Positions 35,775 through 48,135 of a stretch of DNA of 64,000 bases are shown here, piece by piece (positions within the stretch are counted from its first letter, which is position 1; every line of letters starts with the position of its first letter). This DNA is from Circinella minor. Taxonomy: Eukaryota; Mucoromycota; Mucoromycetes; Mucorales; Lichtheimiaceae. The notes beneath the pieces are model-generated. The model saw only the letters and a list, made by a program, of their open reading frames with translations. It made no database searches and had not been told where the DNA came from. The stretch is taken from contig JAEPRB010000060.1 in assembly GCA_016758965.1 (NCBI GenBank), forward strand, positions 124,001 through 188,000, written 5' to 3'. The position numbers and the translations under genes are program-made.

Positions 35775-38700
35775 ATGCTTTTTAAAGGTGTATTGACAAG
35801 TATTTCATTAGCGATTGCAGCAGTAACAACTGTTGTTGCAGTTCCCGTTAAAAAAACACTGGAAGTACGAGATGATGAAGGAGGTGATCAAACAAATGGA
35901 TTGACAGATTTAGTCGCTTGGGACACACATACCTTAAAAATTAATGGAGAACCTTTGTTTCTTTTTAGTGGTGAATTCCATGTAAGGCACTGATTAACCA
36001 ATATAGCCATAATCATAATGAAACGTTATTCCCATATGAGTAGTATTCTACAAAAAAAGTAACTAATCTTATGTACTTCATGTATATATTATATATTATT
36101 ATAGTATTATCGTCTCCCGTCACCTGGATTATGGACCGATATTATGGAGAAATTTAAGGCTTTAGACTATAATGGTGTTTCTTTTTATTTTTTCTGGGGT
36201 TACCACTCTCCGAAGAAAGGCGTTTATGACTTTACTGGTATCCGTGATGTTCAAAAAGCGTTTGATGCTGCAAAGAATACAGGGATTCATGTTATTTCGC
36301 GGGCTGGGCCATACATTAATGCTGAATTGGTAAAGTATATGCAAAAAAGGAGAAAAAATTCACAAACTAAATAAAAATAATGCAAACTATATTTTGCATT
36401 ATATGATATATGCTAGGATTCTGGTGGCTTCCCGTCTTGGCTTGCACAAATGCAAAGTCCTGCAAGAAAATACAACCCCGAAAATAATGCTGCAAGTGAA
36501 GAGTAAGTTATTTTTTCTGTTTTTTCATACGCATCCATAGAACCCAAGAATATATTATTCATCAGTAACAATTTTATTTGTAACTAATATTTAGATGGCT
36601 CACTGAAATTGATAAATATATGGTTGCTAACCAGATTACCAAAGGCGGTCCTATTATTCTTAACCAAGTTGATAACGAATTTTCGTACAACACAGATCCT
36701 AAATACATGGAAATGCTAAAAGCTAAATTCCTTAAAGATGGTATGGAGGTTCCTACCATTTTCAACGATGCTGGACCCAATGGAAATTTTGCTAAGGGTC
36801 CAGGTTCAGTCGATATTTATGGTTGGGATCAGTAAGTTTATTATACAAACCCATTTTTTTTTTAGTTTATACATACTACAGATAGGTTCAAACAAAAAAA
36901 AAATAACTCATGATGTTATTAATTAATTTAACTAGATATCCAGCTGGATTTGATTGCTCCAATCCATTGGCATGGCCGAACAATAGATCTACTACTTTTA
37001 GAGATTTTCACGAACGTACAAATGGTGACCAACCGATGGCAATTTATGAATTTCAAGGTGGTGCATTTGACCCTTGGGGAGGCCCTGGTTACCCCGAATG
37101 TTATAAAATGGTCAACGAACAATATGCTAAGGTGTATTATAAGAACAATTATGCACAAGGCGTAAGAATTCAAAGCTTGTATATGACGTACGGTGGTACT
37201 AGCTGGGGTGGTCTTCCCAAGCCAAGTAAGTAGTATCTTATTTTTTCTATGTTATAGTACAAAACGTTAAATTATTAAAGCTTTTCATGCGTTCAATTAT
37301 ATTAGCCGTATACACGTCATATGACTATGGCGCGGCAATTAGTGAACCTGGTCTCATGACCACAAAGGCTTATGAGAACAAACTTCAAGGTAATTTATTA
37401 CACTAATTTAGTATTAAGTATTACATTTACTTGTTTTCCGTTTTCTAAAGAGCATGAAAATTATTGTTTATTTTTTTATATAGCAACATTTCTTCACACA
37501 GTGAAACCGTTCTTGACAACTAAACATTTTGATCCCGAGAGCGATAAACGCGATATTATTCTTATTGATGGTCTTGCTGATGTCAATACTCCTACTAAAT
37601 TTTATATCGCACAACATCAGCTTACCAAATCTGAGGATAAAGATGAGTAAGTAGTAATCAAGTAGAATTACTTTATGCAAAAAAAAAAAAAAAAAAAAAA
37701 AAAAAAGCCATAAATGTGGGTACAACATTTTACTTATATATTTGCATTTTTAATATATCCAAAGATTCCATATCAATATTAAAACTACAGATGGTAAATT
37801 TGAAATTCCTCGATCAAGCAAGCTCATTCTTAACGGTCGGGATGCCAAGATCTTGACAACTGACTACGCTTTTAATTCACAACATTTGGTTTACTCTACC
37901 AGTGAAATATTTACCCATCAAGACGTTGGTTCTCATGATGTCATTATTGTTTATGCTTATGAGAATGAAGAAGGTGAATTTGCAATCAAGGTCAAAAAAG
38001 ACAAATCTCAAGTCGAAACTGATGATGATTCGGTGAAGTCCGAAACTAGTGATGGCATTTTACAGCTTACTTATAAGCATCCTAATGGTACTACACCTGT
38101 TTATATTTCGGGTGGCACCGAAAAAGAATTACTTATTTTGGTTGCTGGCTACGATAGTGCTTTACGTTGGTGGGCTCCATATACCGAGGAGAAGAAGGGT
38201 GAACGTGCTTTGATACATGGACCCTACCTTGTTCGTAGCGCAAAGAAAGACGAGTCCACTATCGCATTCACTGGTGACATTGATGAAACAACGGACATTC
38301 AAGTGGTGCTTCCTGATGGTGTTAAATTCATCACATGGAATGGCGAAAGTGTCAAATTGACGAAGCAAGACAAGCATGGTATCTACACTGGTACTTTGGA
38401 GTTCAAAAAACCAGATATCAAGTTTACCGATCTTACTGAGGCTACTTGGAAGTATAAGGCTGCTTCTCCGGAAACTGACCCCGAATTTGATGATTCTGAA
38501 TGGGTTACGGCCGACCATCTTTCCACTAATTCAACAACTCCTTATGATACCCAGCCAATTTTGTATGCTGATGACTATGGTAAGTAAATAAATATAACAA
38601 TTTCAATAAAGTAAAATAGTGATAATTACAATGAAGAATAGAAACTCATCATTATAATACTGGTTTTTATCTTTCTAATGATAGGTTTCCATACTGGTTG

Positions 38701-39702
38701 CTTATGGTTCCGGGGTAAATTTAATGGCTCTTCTGAAATTACTGGCTTTAATATTACTGCTCATTCTGGAGATGCCTCCGCATGGACTGCTTATTTGAAT
38801 AATGAATATCTTGGTGGTTTCGATGTTGGCAACCACGCCTTCACCGATTTGAATGGTACAAAAATCAAAGCTGATGGCGAAAATGTTATTTCTTTGCTTC
38901 TTTGGACAACAGGCCACGAAGATGATTTCAGTGCAGATGAAAATTTTGTGAGTACTATATAAAATTCTTACATAAAGTTTCCGTTTTGCAAGTTTATATC
39001 ATAATAATAATTCGTTTCTCAATTTAAATAGAAACAAGCTCGTGGTTTTACTCAAGCAGAATTATTAGGTGTTTACAACCAAACCATTTGGTCAATCGAT
39101 TGGAAGGTTCAAGGTAACTAACTATTTAAGATTTATTTTTTTCAACAGACGTATTAATTGAAGAACTTTTCACCAAATAATAATCTTATACTAAAATAGG
39201 TAACCTTGGAGGTGAAGACTTGGCTGATCCAGTTCGTGGCCCCTATAATGAAGGGGGTCTATATGGTGAACGTAATGGCTGGCATTTACCTGGTTTTCCT
39301 GATGACGACTGGGAAGATGTAAACATACCTGAAAGCAAAAATCGTACTGGTGTCTCGTGGTACCGAACTACCTTTGATGTCAACATTCCTGATGGATATG
39401 ATGTCCCTATGAGCCTTCGTTATAAAGATGATACTAAGACACGTTATCGTACACTTCTCTTTGTAAATGGTTGGAATATGGGCCGTTACGGAAATGACTT
39501 GGGTCCGCAAACTCAATATTATCTCCCCAAGGGTATTCTCAATACTCAAGGCAAAAATACATTAGCTATTGGTGTCGTTGCTATTGATGAAGCTGCACAA
39601 CTTGGTGAAGTTGTCTTGGAACCTTATAAAGTTCTTCAAGCAGCACTTCCAGAAGTAGAATTGGTTGATTCTCCTGGTTATGATACTCGACAACAATCAT
39701 AA
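35775..39702 (+). CDS. Secreted GH35 beta-galactosidase
   Basis: Eleven exons: 35775-35981, 36105-36329, 36417-36502, 36595-36831, 36936-37225, 37306-37389, 37484-37646, 37765-38579, 38685-38947, 39032-39113, 39200-39702; 984 residues, the usual length of fungal lacA-type enzymes. A signal peptide of about 23 residues is followed by a short pro-segment with VRDDEGGD. The catalytic barrel has GEFHYYRLPSPGLW, SRAGPYINAEL, ILNQVDNEF (acid/base Glu at about 201) and AIYEFQGGAFDPWGG (nucleophile Glu at about 290). The later exons form the beta-sandwich and jelly-roll domains, with ALRWWAP and GERNGWHLPGF. It hydrolyses terminal beta-galactosides outside the cell. A decayed paralogue lies 13 kb upstream in the same orientation. 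All phases close without lesions. Confidence 0.96.
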
Positions 39703-39707
39703 AATTC

Positions 39708-40248
39708 TATTTATCAGTATAGTTGTAACAAATAACATTATATAATAATAGTATAGTGATTAATAGTATATTATATAAGCTTTTTCAGTCTGAATGTCAA
39801 TAATAAAGTAAAAAATTATTAAAATTTAGCATGACGATCATACGTTGCCATGTATGGTAATATAATTAATTTAGGAATTATTTTTCATAAGTAATTCTTT
39901 TTTTTTCGCCCTTTGATGAATTCATAATGGTAAAACCGGGTCAAGAAACACAACAACAAAAATCACCCCATAATGGAAGGAAGCAACAAGAGAAACAGAC
40001 GAAATCTCCTTTGAAAGGGATGGTCAATCCACCTGACAAAATCCAATGCATATCCTTTTTTTGTTTTTTTTTTATTATTATTATTAACATTTGTTCGGCT
40101 ATACTTTTATTATTTTCTCGATACTCGAGTCAATAACCTAATCCCATTTTTATAAAGTTCCAATTACCTTGACTTTTCGATATTATTTTTCTTTAAATAC
40201 TGTGTTCACATTAGATTACAAACAGTGGATTCAAAACCGGTAGAAGCA
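39708..40248. other. Interval upstream of the 5-phosphatase gene
   Basis: An open frame from ATG 39927 to 40136 begins MVKPGQETQQQKSP, basic and Gln-rich, and ends in a poly-Phe/Ile run. It may contain a first exon of the downstream gene, since the PH-domain frame stays open upstream of 40249 to an acceptor at about 40215. No donor with the right phase was found. Confidence 0.35.
39802..39807 (+). terminator. Poly(A) signal AATAAA after GH35
   Basis: AATAAA 100 bp after the GH35 stop codon in otherwise AT-rich 3' UTR-like sequence. Confidence 0.4.
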
Positions 40249-43200
40249 ATGAATGGATTTCAACATCACCTAGCTGTTATTACTCGAAACGATGAAGCTT
40301 GGTAACAAAAGATCTTTACTTTTTTTTTTTAACAAACCTGACGAATTAAAACGGAAAAATGTTGACAGAAAGAAAAAAAAAATATAAATATTTTTGTAGT
40401 GTTTTGATACTTGAAGATCAACCTAATAATATGCCACCTATTGTTCACAAAATATTACCAGTTTATGAGGATTTTCAATATAGTATTGGTAATATATGCG
40501 CCTTTAAATTAAGTTATATCTATAGCTATTTTCGGAATCTGCTTTTGGGAATGTTGTGAAATACTAATTATCTGATTGTTATGCAGCTCAAACAGCACCA
40601 AAAGATAAAACCTCTCAACCTGGTAAAAAGAAATTTCAAAAAGAAATAAAAAATCGGATTATCATGATGAGCAAAAAAAAAGAACAAAGAACTTAATAAG
40701 TTTTATATAGATATCTTGGTAACACTGTCGGTAAAAAGAAAAAACCAGGAAACATCATCATCGGTCGCTGTCATTTTCCCCGAGGAAAATGAAATGGTCG
40801 ATGTATTGGAAGAGCTCCGAACATTAACTGAAATTGCTCGTAAGTTTTTAAAGTAGTATATTAGAAGAATTGAAAAGGGGAAGATGAAAGAGGATTAAGA
40901 GACTTACTTTTAGTATTTCATTAGGTAAAAACAATTATAATGTTGAAACTGCTTCTCATAAATGGACCACTGCATATCGTAAATATGGCTGTAAGTTAAC
41001 TTAATTTTTCTCATTAGATGATTAATAATGCCTTGTATTATCCCATTTAGATATACTAAAAAAAAGGTAATATATACTTAGTAGGAAGAAAGGTTTCTCG
41101 TGCAATAACTATGCCATCCAGAAACGATAGTGCTCTATCATATGTCTTACCAGCTCAGCGAACTGACTCTGTAAAGTTCGTCAAATTGCGTCGCGCTGGA
41201 ACTCGTGCTGCTTCCAAGATAACCAACAATGATAACACCTCAACTATTGCAGCAAAACAACATTGGGTCAATGCAAGATTGATGGATCGTGAGAACGAAT
41301 TTGTGAAGTGGGAAAATACAAAGTAACTTTTTTGTTTTTCATTTTATTTTATATTTCATGCAATCATTGTCGGGAGTGGAAAAAGAAGAGACTATTAATT
41401 GTATGAAAAATAAAATAGGATTTTTGCAGGCACATGGAATGTTCATGGAAGTTTGCCAACAGAATCTTTAACTAAATGGATTGTCGATCAATCCAAAACA
41501 GAAGATGGAAAAGCATTTGATCCTGATTTTTATGTGCTTGGATTACAAGAAATGGAAACTAACAAGGATGCTTACCTTCGATATGATCCTACTAAAGAAA
41601 ATGCTTGGTTAAAAGCAATTTTTGATGCATTAGGTCCAAAAGCTAATGATTATTATAAAGTAGCTACGCAACAACTTGTTACAATTCTTATTATTGTGAT
41701 TGCCAAAAAACAACATGAACATTTTATATCGGATGTTGAAATGAATTATGTTGGTGTTGGATTAATGAACTTGATGGTAAGTTAAATATATAGATATACA
41801 TCCTGATCATATGGGCCCTATATAACACTTTATATTTTTATTCAGGGAAACAAAGGTGGTGTTGGTGTACGACTTCGTTTCCATGACAGTTATTTATGTT
41901 TTATGGGATGTCATTTGGCTGCATTTACGGATCAAGTAGATAGACGAAATCAAGACTTTGGAGAGATTTGTAAAAGATTGACGTTTCCTCATCGTCCAGA
42001 TCCTTTAACCAGTTATGTTACTCATTCATGGAATAACGGTGGTGATGAAGGTGTTTCATACCTTGAAAATGAAGGAGTACTTCAAGATTGGTCACAAAAA
42101 GCATCCGTTTTTCACACAGAGTAAACTATATACTATTTTAGGCGATCGAAAAAATTAAAAATAGAGAGTGGTTGTGTTTTTTTTTTTGGGGGGGGGGGAG
42201 TCATTCTTAAATTTACTAAATGTCGGCTCTCTTTTGTTCGAATTCTAGTCACTTAATATGGTTAGGTGATTTAAACTATCGTATCAACTTGACAGAACCA
42301 GAAATTAAATCCCATCTTCGCCAAAACGAGCTAGACTTTTTGGTTGATTATGATCAAGTAAGTAATATTAAGAAGGAGAAGTAAGAAATAACATGACATT
42401 TCAATATGTCAACGAAAAAAGACTAACAAATCTTCGTTATTTGTTGGGGTATTTTTATCTTTTTTTTTGTACTACAAATATAATTTAGCTTACTATAGAA
42501 AGAAGAGCTGGACGAGCATTTACAATGTTCAAAGAAGGATCGATTAATTTCATGCCAACCTATAAATTTGATGCTGGTACAAACCAGTATGATTCTAGGT
42601 AACCCACGTTCTTTTTTTTTTTCTTGCAAGAGCTTAGCACCTATTCTTATCTTGATTTCGTCTTTTTTTTTTTATTGCAGCGCAAAAAGACGAGCACCTT
42701 CTTGGACCGATCGTATTTTATGGAAAAAAGAGCATGTTCGTATCACCGATGCGGACACTAGTAAGCACGAGGATGCAATCAGGTTGGTTAAGTATCAAAA
42801 TTGTATGGATATGATGTTAAGTGATCATAAACCTGTTTACGCTCTTTTGGAAACAAAGGTAAAGAATTTTTTTTCTTAACGTTGCTGCGTCAAATGGTTA
42901 TATGTATCAGGGGAAGCCTTATTTACTTCCACTTAATTATAATTTATTAGGTCCGTAAAATTGATAGTAAAAAACAAGCAGAAACGCGCAGTGCTCTCGT
43001 TCGTCAATTATCAGAAACCCGAGACAACATTACCAAGGGACAAATATCATCCTCGTTTGTTGAATTCGGAGATGTTCATTTCATGGAATATAAGGAAAAA
43101 ACACTTATCCTAGAAAACACTGGACAGGTGCTGGCACCTTTCCGGTTCATTCCAAAGATGGATGAAAATGAAGTTTGTCCTACTTGGCTACGAGTGCACC

Positions 43201-44645
43201 CTATCTCAGGTATTCTTGGTCCAGGTAAGTTAAATGTCAATAGAAAAGAAATGGAAACAAAACCAAAAATTAAAAAATCAACCCATATTCATTTTTGTAA
43301 ACTAAAATAGGTGAGAAGGTAGTCATCCATTTTGAAATCTTGATTGATCCAACCATATCTTCTCCTTTCAATGAATGTAAGGAAGAGATTGATAATATTT
43401 TGGTATTACGCTTGGAAAATGGGAAAGATTTCTTTATTGTTGTTACCGGTCAGTATCAACCTACATGTTTTGGTGTCAATTTGGAACGATTGGCATTAAT
43501 GTCACTACCTGTCAGTGAAGTGGCTGTCGCCTTGGATAAAAAGAAATCATTATCATCAAGAATAAACAGAAAAAAGAGTATTCGATCATCCTCTTCAAAA
43601 TCTTCTGACAGTACTAATAGCAATAGTGGCGGCACTAAGCCAGATGCAAATGTTACGACAAGTGCGACAGAGACAACTGATTTACGTATTCAACAACAAG
43701 CTACATTACCAAAAGAACTTTGGAGAGTTTTGAATTTCTTGTGGAACAAGAATATGCTTTGCTTGGTACGGCTGTGTTCTATGTTTGTTTCTGTCATAGC
43801 TTTATTAAGAACACATGTAATAACTAGTTTTTTTTCTGTTGGGGGGGGGGCGACTATATAATAGGACTATTTATTTTTGGATCATGGAGATCGAGTCATT
43901 TCTGAATACATACGACGATGCCTTGATACTGGTGAACAATTTGATACTAATGTGTTACTAAGTGGTCAACGAAAACAAGATTCATCGGACGATGGCACAA
44001 ATGATGATGATAGCAGTGTTCATAGTGACGAGGCCACATTAACAGATAAAAATGAAACTGCTACTCCCGAAATTAGAGAAGATGAGAATGAAACAGTGGG
44101 CGCTAATTCAATGATTGATATTTTGGTAGCATTCCTTGAATGTTTACCTGAACCGGTCATTCCAGCAGCAATGTATAAACAAGCATTGGAAGCGGCTAAT
44201 TCTACAGAAGCTATGGCTCAGGTAACTTATCTGTGTATATTAATTAGGGCAGAGGCCAATTCCATACTGTAATTCGAGATACTAATATAACAGTTGCTTT
44301 CCAATGATAACTTAGTTCAAGAGCGATTTGCCACATATCCACCTGAATGTGTTACTTTATATAACCAGCTTTTTAAAAGATGCCATCAAATATGCTCCAG
44401 AATCATACAGAGATGCACGTACTACCCGTATTGGTAAGTTTATACAAAAGTGAGAATACTGAAGGTAATTGTATAATGACTTATAAAAATATATTATGAT
44501 GTATTATACCTATAATTATATAGCTGAGATCTTTACAGTTATGGTACGACCTGCACCAGAATACAAGGAACAGAATCCAGAATTAGCCAAACAAAAGAGA
44601 GCTAATTTCATTTTGAGCCTTTTAAATGAAGCGACTCATTTATAA
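40249..44645 (+). CDS. OCRL/INPP5B-like inositol polyphosphate 5-phosphatase (PH-5ptase-ASH-RhoGAP)
   Basis: Sixteen exons: 40249-40301, 40400-40488, 40587-40622, 40711-40839, 40925-40990, 41082-41322, 41419-41776, 41846-42120, 42249-42357, 42489-42598, 42681-42858, 42951-43224, 43311-43765, 43865-44221, 44316-44433, 44524-44645; 989 residues. Exons 1-5 encode a PH-like domain. The phosphatase follows: FAGTWNVHGSLP, GLQEME, NKGGVGVRLRF, WLGDLNYR, RAPSWTDRILWK and SDHKPVYALL. Then comes an ASH domain (FVEFGDVHFMEY to CPTWLRVHP), a Ser-rich linker and a RhoGAP-like domain. The latter has SMIDILVAFLECLPEPVI and HLNVLLYITSFLKDAIKYA but lacks the arginine-finger GIFR motif, as in human OCRL. It removes the 5-phosphate of PI(4,5)P2 on Golgi and endosome membranes. 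The start is uncertain: the frame is open further upstream. Confidence 0.92.
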
Positions 44646-44696
44646 ATTATCTAATGATTTTTTTTTTTTTAAAAAAAAAGAATACCCCATAAATGA

Positions 44697-44702
44697 AATA
44701 AA
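44697..44702 (+). terminator. Poly(A) signal AATAAA after the 5-phosphatase gene
   Basis: AATAAA 52 bp after the stop codon, preceded by a T12/A9 tract. Confidence 0.4.
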
Positions 44703-45853
44703 CGACTGTAATATTATATAATATCATTTACTATTTTAATACATTTGGGTATCTATTTTCATATCTACGTACGATATCCTAAATCATCCATTGGAAAGTA
44801 CTAAGAGGTAGAAGTATAAGGCATGATCAACGTCTTACATAAATAAACTGCAAAAGCTTGAGGATTCGAATTTTAACAGGGTATTTACGTACATACTGTT
44901 ATTAACAAAACTATTAAAAAAAGGAGAAAATGGATTAAAGAAAGTTTTTTATTTCTTTATTTTTTTATTTTGATGTTTATTTTTGGAGAGGCGGGGGGGT
45001 AATTCAATGATACCTCAGTCTAAATGATGGTATCTCAAAAACAAATCCAGTTGTATCCAAATAGTATAAGTGAAGCACTAGCTAGCGCTATTACAATATA
45101 TGTATGCAATAATGCCTTCCTTCTAAAAATAAAAAATAAAAATATTTTCTGTCAATTTGATTGTTTTAGGTTTTGTTCCTGATGCAAAAGTCCTTTGACC
45201 ATCATTGTTAATCACCAACAGAGATATTTTCCTCTTCAACGACCGGAATTACATTTTGGATACTAGTATTTTCATCTTTCAACTTTAACTGATTGTTACT
45301 TCGAAGCTGTTGTTTATAACTAAGCGAATAAAAAACTTCTCTTGTCAGCGAACTTTAAAACTGTATCACAGAATCTTCAATTTCAAAGTTAGGTTTTTTA
45401 TACAGTACAAAATATTTTGACAAGGTGAGTTTCATTTATCTATAGCGAAGTGTCTACAATGAGGTTTCTTTTTAACTTAGAATAGAATTATAAACGAATT
45501 ACATTGCTGGCAAACGGTGACAACGGCGACAGTAGAAGATCGATCATTTTTTAACAGCAGCAAAATAAATAAAAAATTGATAGGTTGAAATTTGTATCCA
45601 CAATTGATGCAATCACTTTGAAAGAAACAATAAAGCTTATTATTGGTGTAACAAATACACAATGATTCGTATAACTTTGTTATTGTAACTCTCTTGTCAA
45701 ACGCTCTGTCTTATGTTTTAATTGACCTAACCACATATTATTATGAATCCCCCTTTATCCACCCATCGTTATCCAAAAAAAAAAGTCAACCATTTTGTTT
45801 TTTTACTCAAAATAATAATATGTACAACTTTTTTCAATTTTTGTGTGAAAGTT
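44703..45853. other. Intergenic interval, nothing recognised
   Basis: AT-rich 3' flanks of two convergent genes. No coding signal beyond short random frames. Confidence 0.5.
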
Positions 45854-45859
45854 TTTATT
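45854..45859 (-). terminator. Poly(A) signal AATAAA of RPS8
   Basis: AATAAA on the minus strand about 26 bp after the eS8 stop codon. Confidence 0.5.
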
Positions 45860-45884
45860 GCAAAAATAAAATGAAGCAATGAGT

Positions 45885-47067
45885 TTACTTGCGGGACTAT
45901 AAAGTAAAAAAAAAGACAAACGTCAACAGTTAATATATTATAATCCTTATTAGCCATAACATCACTATCAACATAAAAAAATATAAAAAAAACTCACCTT
46001 GATCTTCTTGAGGTAGAATTCAAGTTCCTTGCCTTCAAGAATGTAACCATCACAACGGCCAGATTGACCAGGACGGGAAGAAATGCGAGCTAATGAATAC
46101 GAAAAAATCATTTAGTCATTTTTATTCTTGCTTCCAATGACAACACAAATCCAACTATCTTTTAAACAACACCACAAAAATCATTCCCCCCAAAATATAA
46201 CTTACCATAGAGACGACCAGCAGCGAATTGATCATCCAAAAGTTGATCAATAGCAGCGTTGGATTTACGTTCTTCCCACTTCTTCTTGCGTTGTTCAGAC
46301 TTGGCGTTGACAGCAGCGTCAAATTCTTCAGCCTTGGCTTCGGTCAACTTCTTCTTACCCAAAGGAAGACCGTAGAAACCTTCATACCAAGTACGGAAAG
46401 GAGTAGCATCAACTTGGATGATAGCACCCTTGACCAAAGTGTTGGTACGGACCAATTCGTTGTTGGAGGCGTTGTAGACGACAGTCAAGACACGAGTCTT
46501 ACGGGCTTGACCTTCGGAAGCCCAGGAAAAGTTACCAGCTTCCAAACGCAAGGCTCTGTACTTGGTGTTACCACCACGGGTACGAACGGTGTGGATACGC
46601 TTACCACCGAGCTTGGTGTTGGCAGCAGGGCGGCCAGAATCGAACCTATCATTATAATAATAATCGTTGTTTAGAATTTTCAAAAATCGATCGAATAAAT
46701 CTTCTCGTATATATAGATGATAATCGTCTATTGTTATGAAATATGGAATTTTTATCTTACTTTCTCTTCTTACGATATTGTGCACGTCTAGCACCTGTGG
46801 CACTATGATATTAAATTAATATAAATTAAAATTATAAGTAACCGTAATTAAAAAAAAATGACATTATTTCCAAATTCGAAGTTCTATTATCTATATCCAT
46901 AATTTTTTTTTCTCTCGATAAAAACTTACGCGCGCTTGTGTCGCGAATCACGGCTGATACCTTTAAAAATAAAATGGATGAATGTCTTTAGTTAATGGAT
47001 GGATCGATGGATTATATGGAATATTGATATTATTCATTATGTATATGGATGGATTTAACTTACCCAT
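45885..47067 (-). CDS. RPS8: 40S ribosomal protein eS8
   Basis: Exons 47067-47064, 46960-46930, 46802-46761, 46645-46206, 46089-45998, 45896-45885 give 206 residues. The first coding exon is only ATGG and the last is 12 nt (Ser-Arg-Lys-stop). Both are forced by the family: [11 protein letters not shown] at the start and KIKSRK at the end. The body matches eS8 throughout, including [46 protein letters not shown] and [20 protein letters not shown]. eS8 is a small-subunit protein involved in 18S rRNA maturation. Codon use is GC-richer than in the neighbours, as expected of a highly expressed gene. It is transcribed divergently from bL33m. Confidence 0.97.
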
Positions 47068-47250
47068 ATTGCTTTATGAAAGAGGGGGTTCCTATAGTTA
47101 CCTAGTCTCCAAGTCAATAGGTCTTTCAGCAGCTTGGTTTGCAAGCCCAGCTCCTAATATTTTTTAGTTCCGACGACGTCTCTTCTTTTTGTTATTTTCA
47201 AGGTCGTAAACATTTTTTAACTGGTTTTTATTTTTTGACAACTTAAAGCC
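47068..47250. promoter_or_regulatory. Bidirectional promoter, eS8 / bL33m
   Basis: Only 183 bp separate the two divergent start codons, joining a cytosolic and a mitochondrial ribosomal protein gene. The middle holds a short C/T-rich and CGACGACG stretch at 47172-47182. Shared regulation is inferred from spacing. Confidence 0.6.
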
Positions 47251-47526
47251 ATGGCCAAGAAAGCAAAAGCAAGAGTTATTCTCGTTAAATTACTGTCAAC
47301 AGCTGGTACTGGCTATAACTACATTAAGAGCCGACCGAGAATTAGTCCTAAGCTTTCAATGATGAAATACGATCCCATGGGTAATTAATATATTTTGTTT
47401 ATATTTATTTCAATTCAACTTGCAATCCCAATTACTTTTTTTTTTTTTAATTTGTTTAATAACAACATTTTTATTATTGTAGTCAAACAACATGTTTTAT
47501 TTAACGAAACGAAAATGAAGAAATAA
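47251..47526 (+). CDS. MRPL39: Mitochondrial large-subunit ribosomal protein bL33m
   Basis: Exons 47251-47380 and 47483-47526 give 57 residues, the normal length. [41 protein letters not shown] and [13 protein letters not shown] match bL33. The intron (phase 1) restores Val within DPMVKQHV. There is no cleavable presequence, as in yeast Mrpl39. It is a component of the 54S mitochondrial ribosome. Confidence 0.95.
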
Positions 47527-48135
47527 TATTAATCGGATATAATAAAATAATCGTTTACTTTGTGGATAATACAATAACATCAATGTGAATAAGCTATATA
47601 AACAACCACATATCACACAATAACACACAACCATATCATCTATGCTATCTTTGCTTCTCGATATATAGAAAATCGCACCCACCCATACATACACGTAGTC
47701 TCTCTTTTCCTCCCTTTATTTCTCTTTCTGTACGACTCTGCATTTTTTTTGAATTAAATATATTAATGTTCTATATATATATATTGTCCTCTTAAATTTT
47801 CATTATATGGTTATTGGTGGTGAGTTGATAAATACATGTATACTTCTGCTTATTAATGTGTTCCCTAGCAGCAAAAAGATACACGTTTTTATTCATAGGA
47901 TGTATGTATATAAAGGAAAAAATTAGTTGAAGTTTGGTTTTTAATGTAAATCAAGTTTACTCACATAATAATAATGCAAATAAAAAAGTCCATCTAGCCT
48001 TTGGAATAAAAAAAAAAGAAATGAGTAACACACACACACACGGTCACCTCTTTATTTTTTTGGGGGGTCACTCTGTCATTTTATATATATTATATACATA
48101 TTTTTTTTTCTTATTTCTATTTATACATAACAATA
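47527..48135. other. Intergenic interval
   Basis: 609 bp, AT-rich, with a CA repeat at 48030-48041 and a T/G tract at 48053-48067. No gene seen. Confidence 0.5.

Noticed and set aside
39927..40136. First exon of the 5-phosphatase gene beginning MVKPGQETQQQ
   Set aside because: No donor of the phase needed to join the PH-domain exon was found, so it is mentioned only as a possibility.
46228..46674. 148-codon plus-strand frame
   Set aside because: Antisense shadow of the main eS8 exon.
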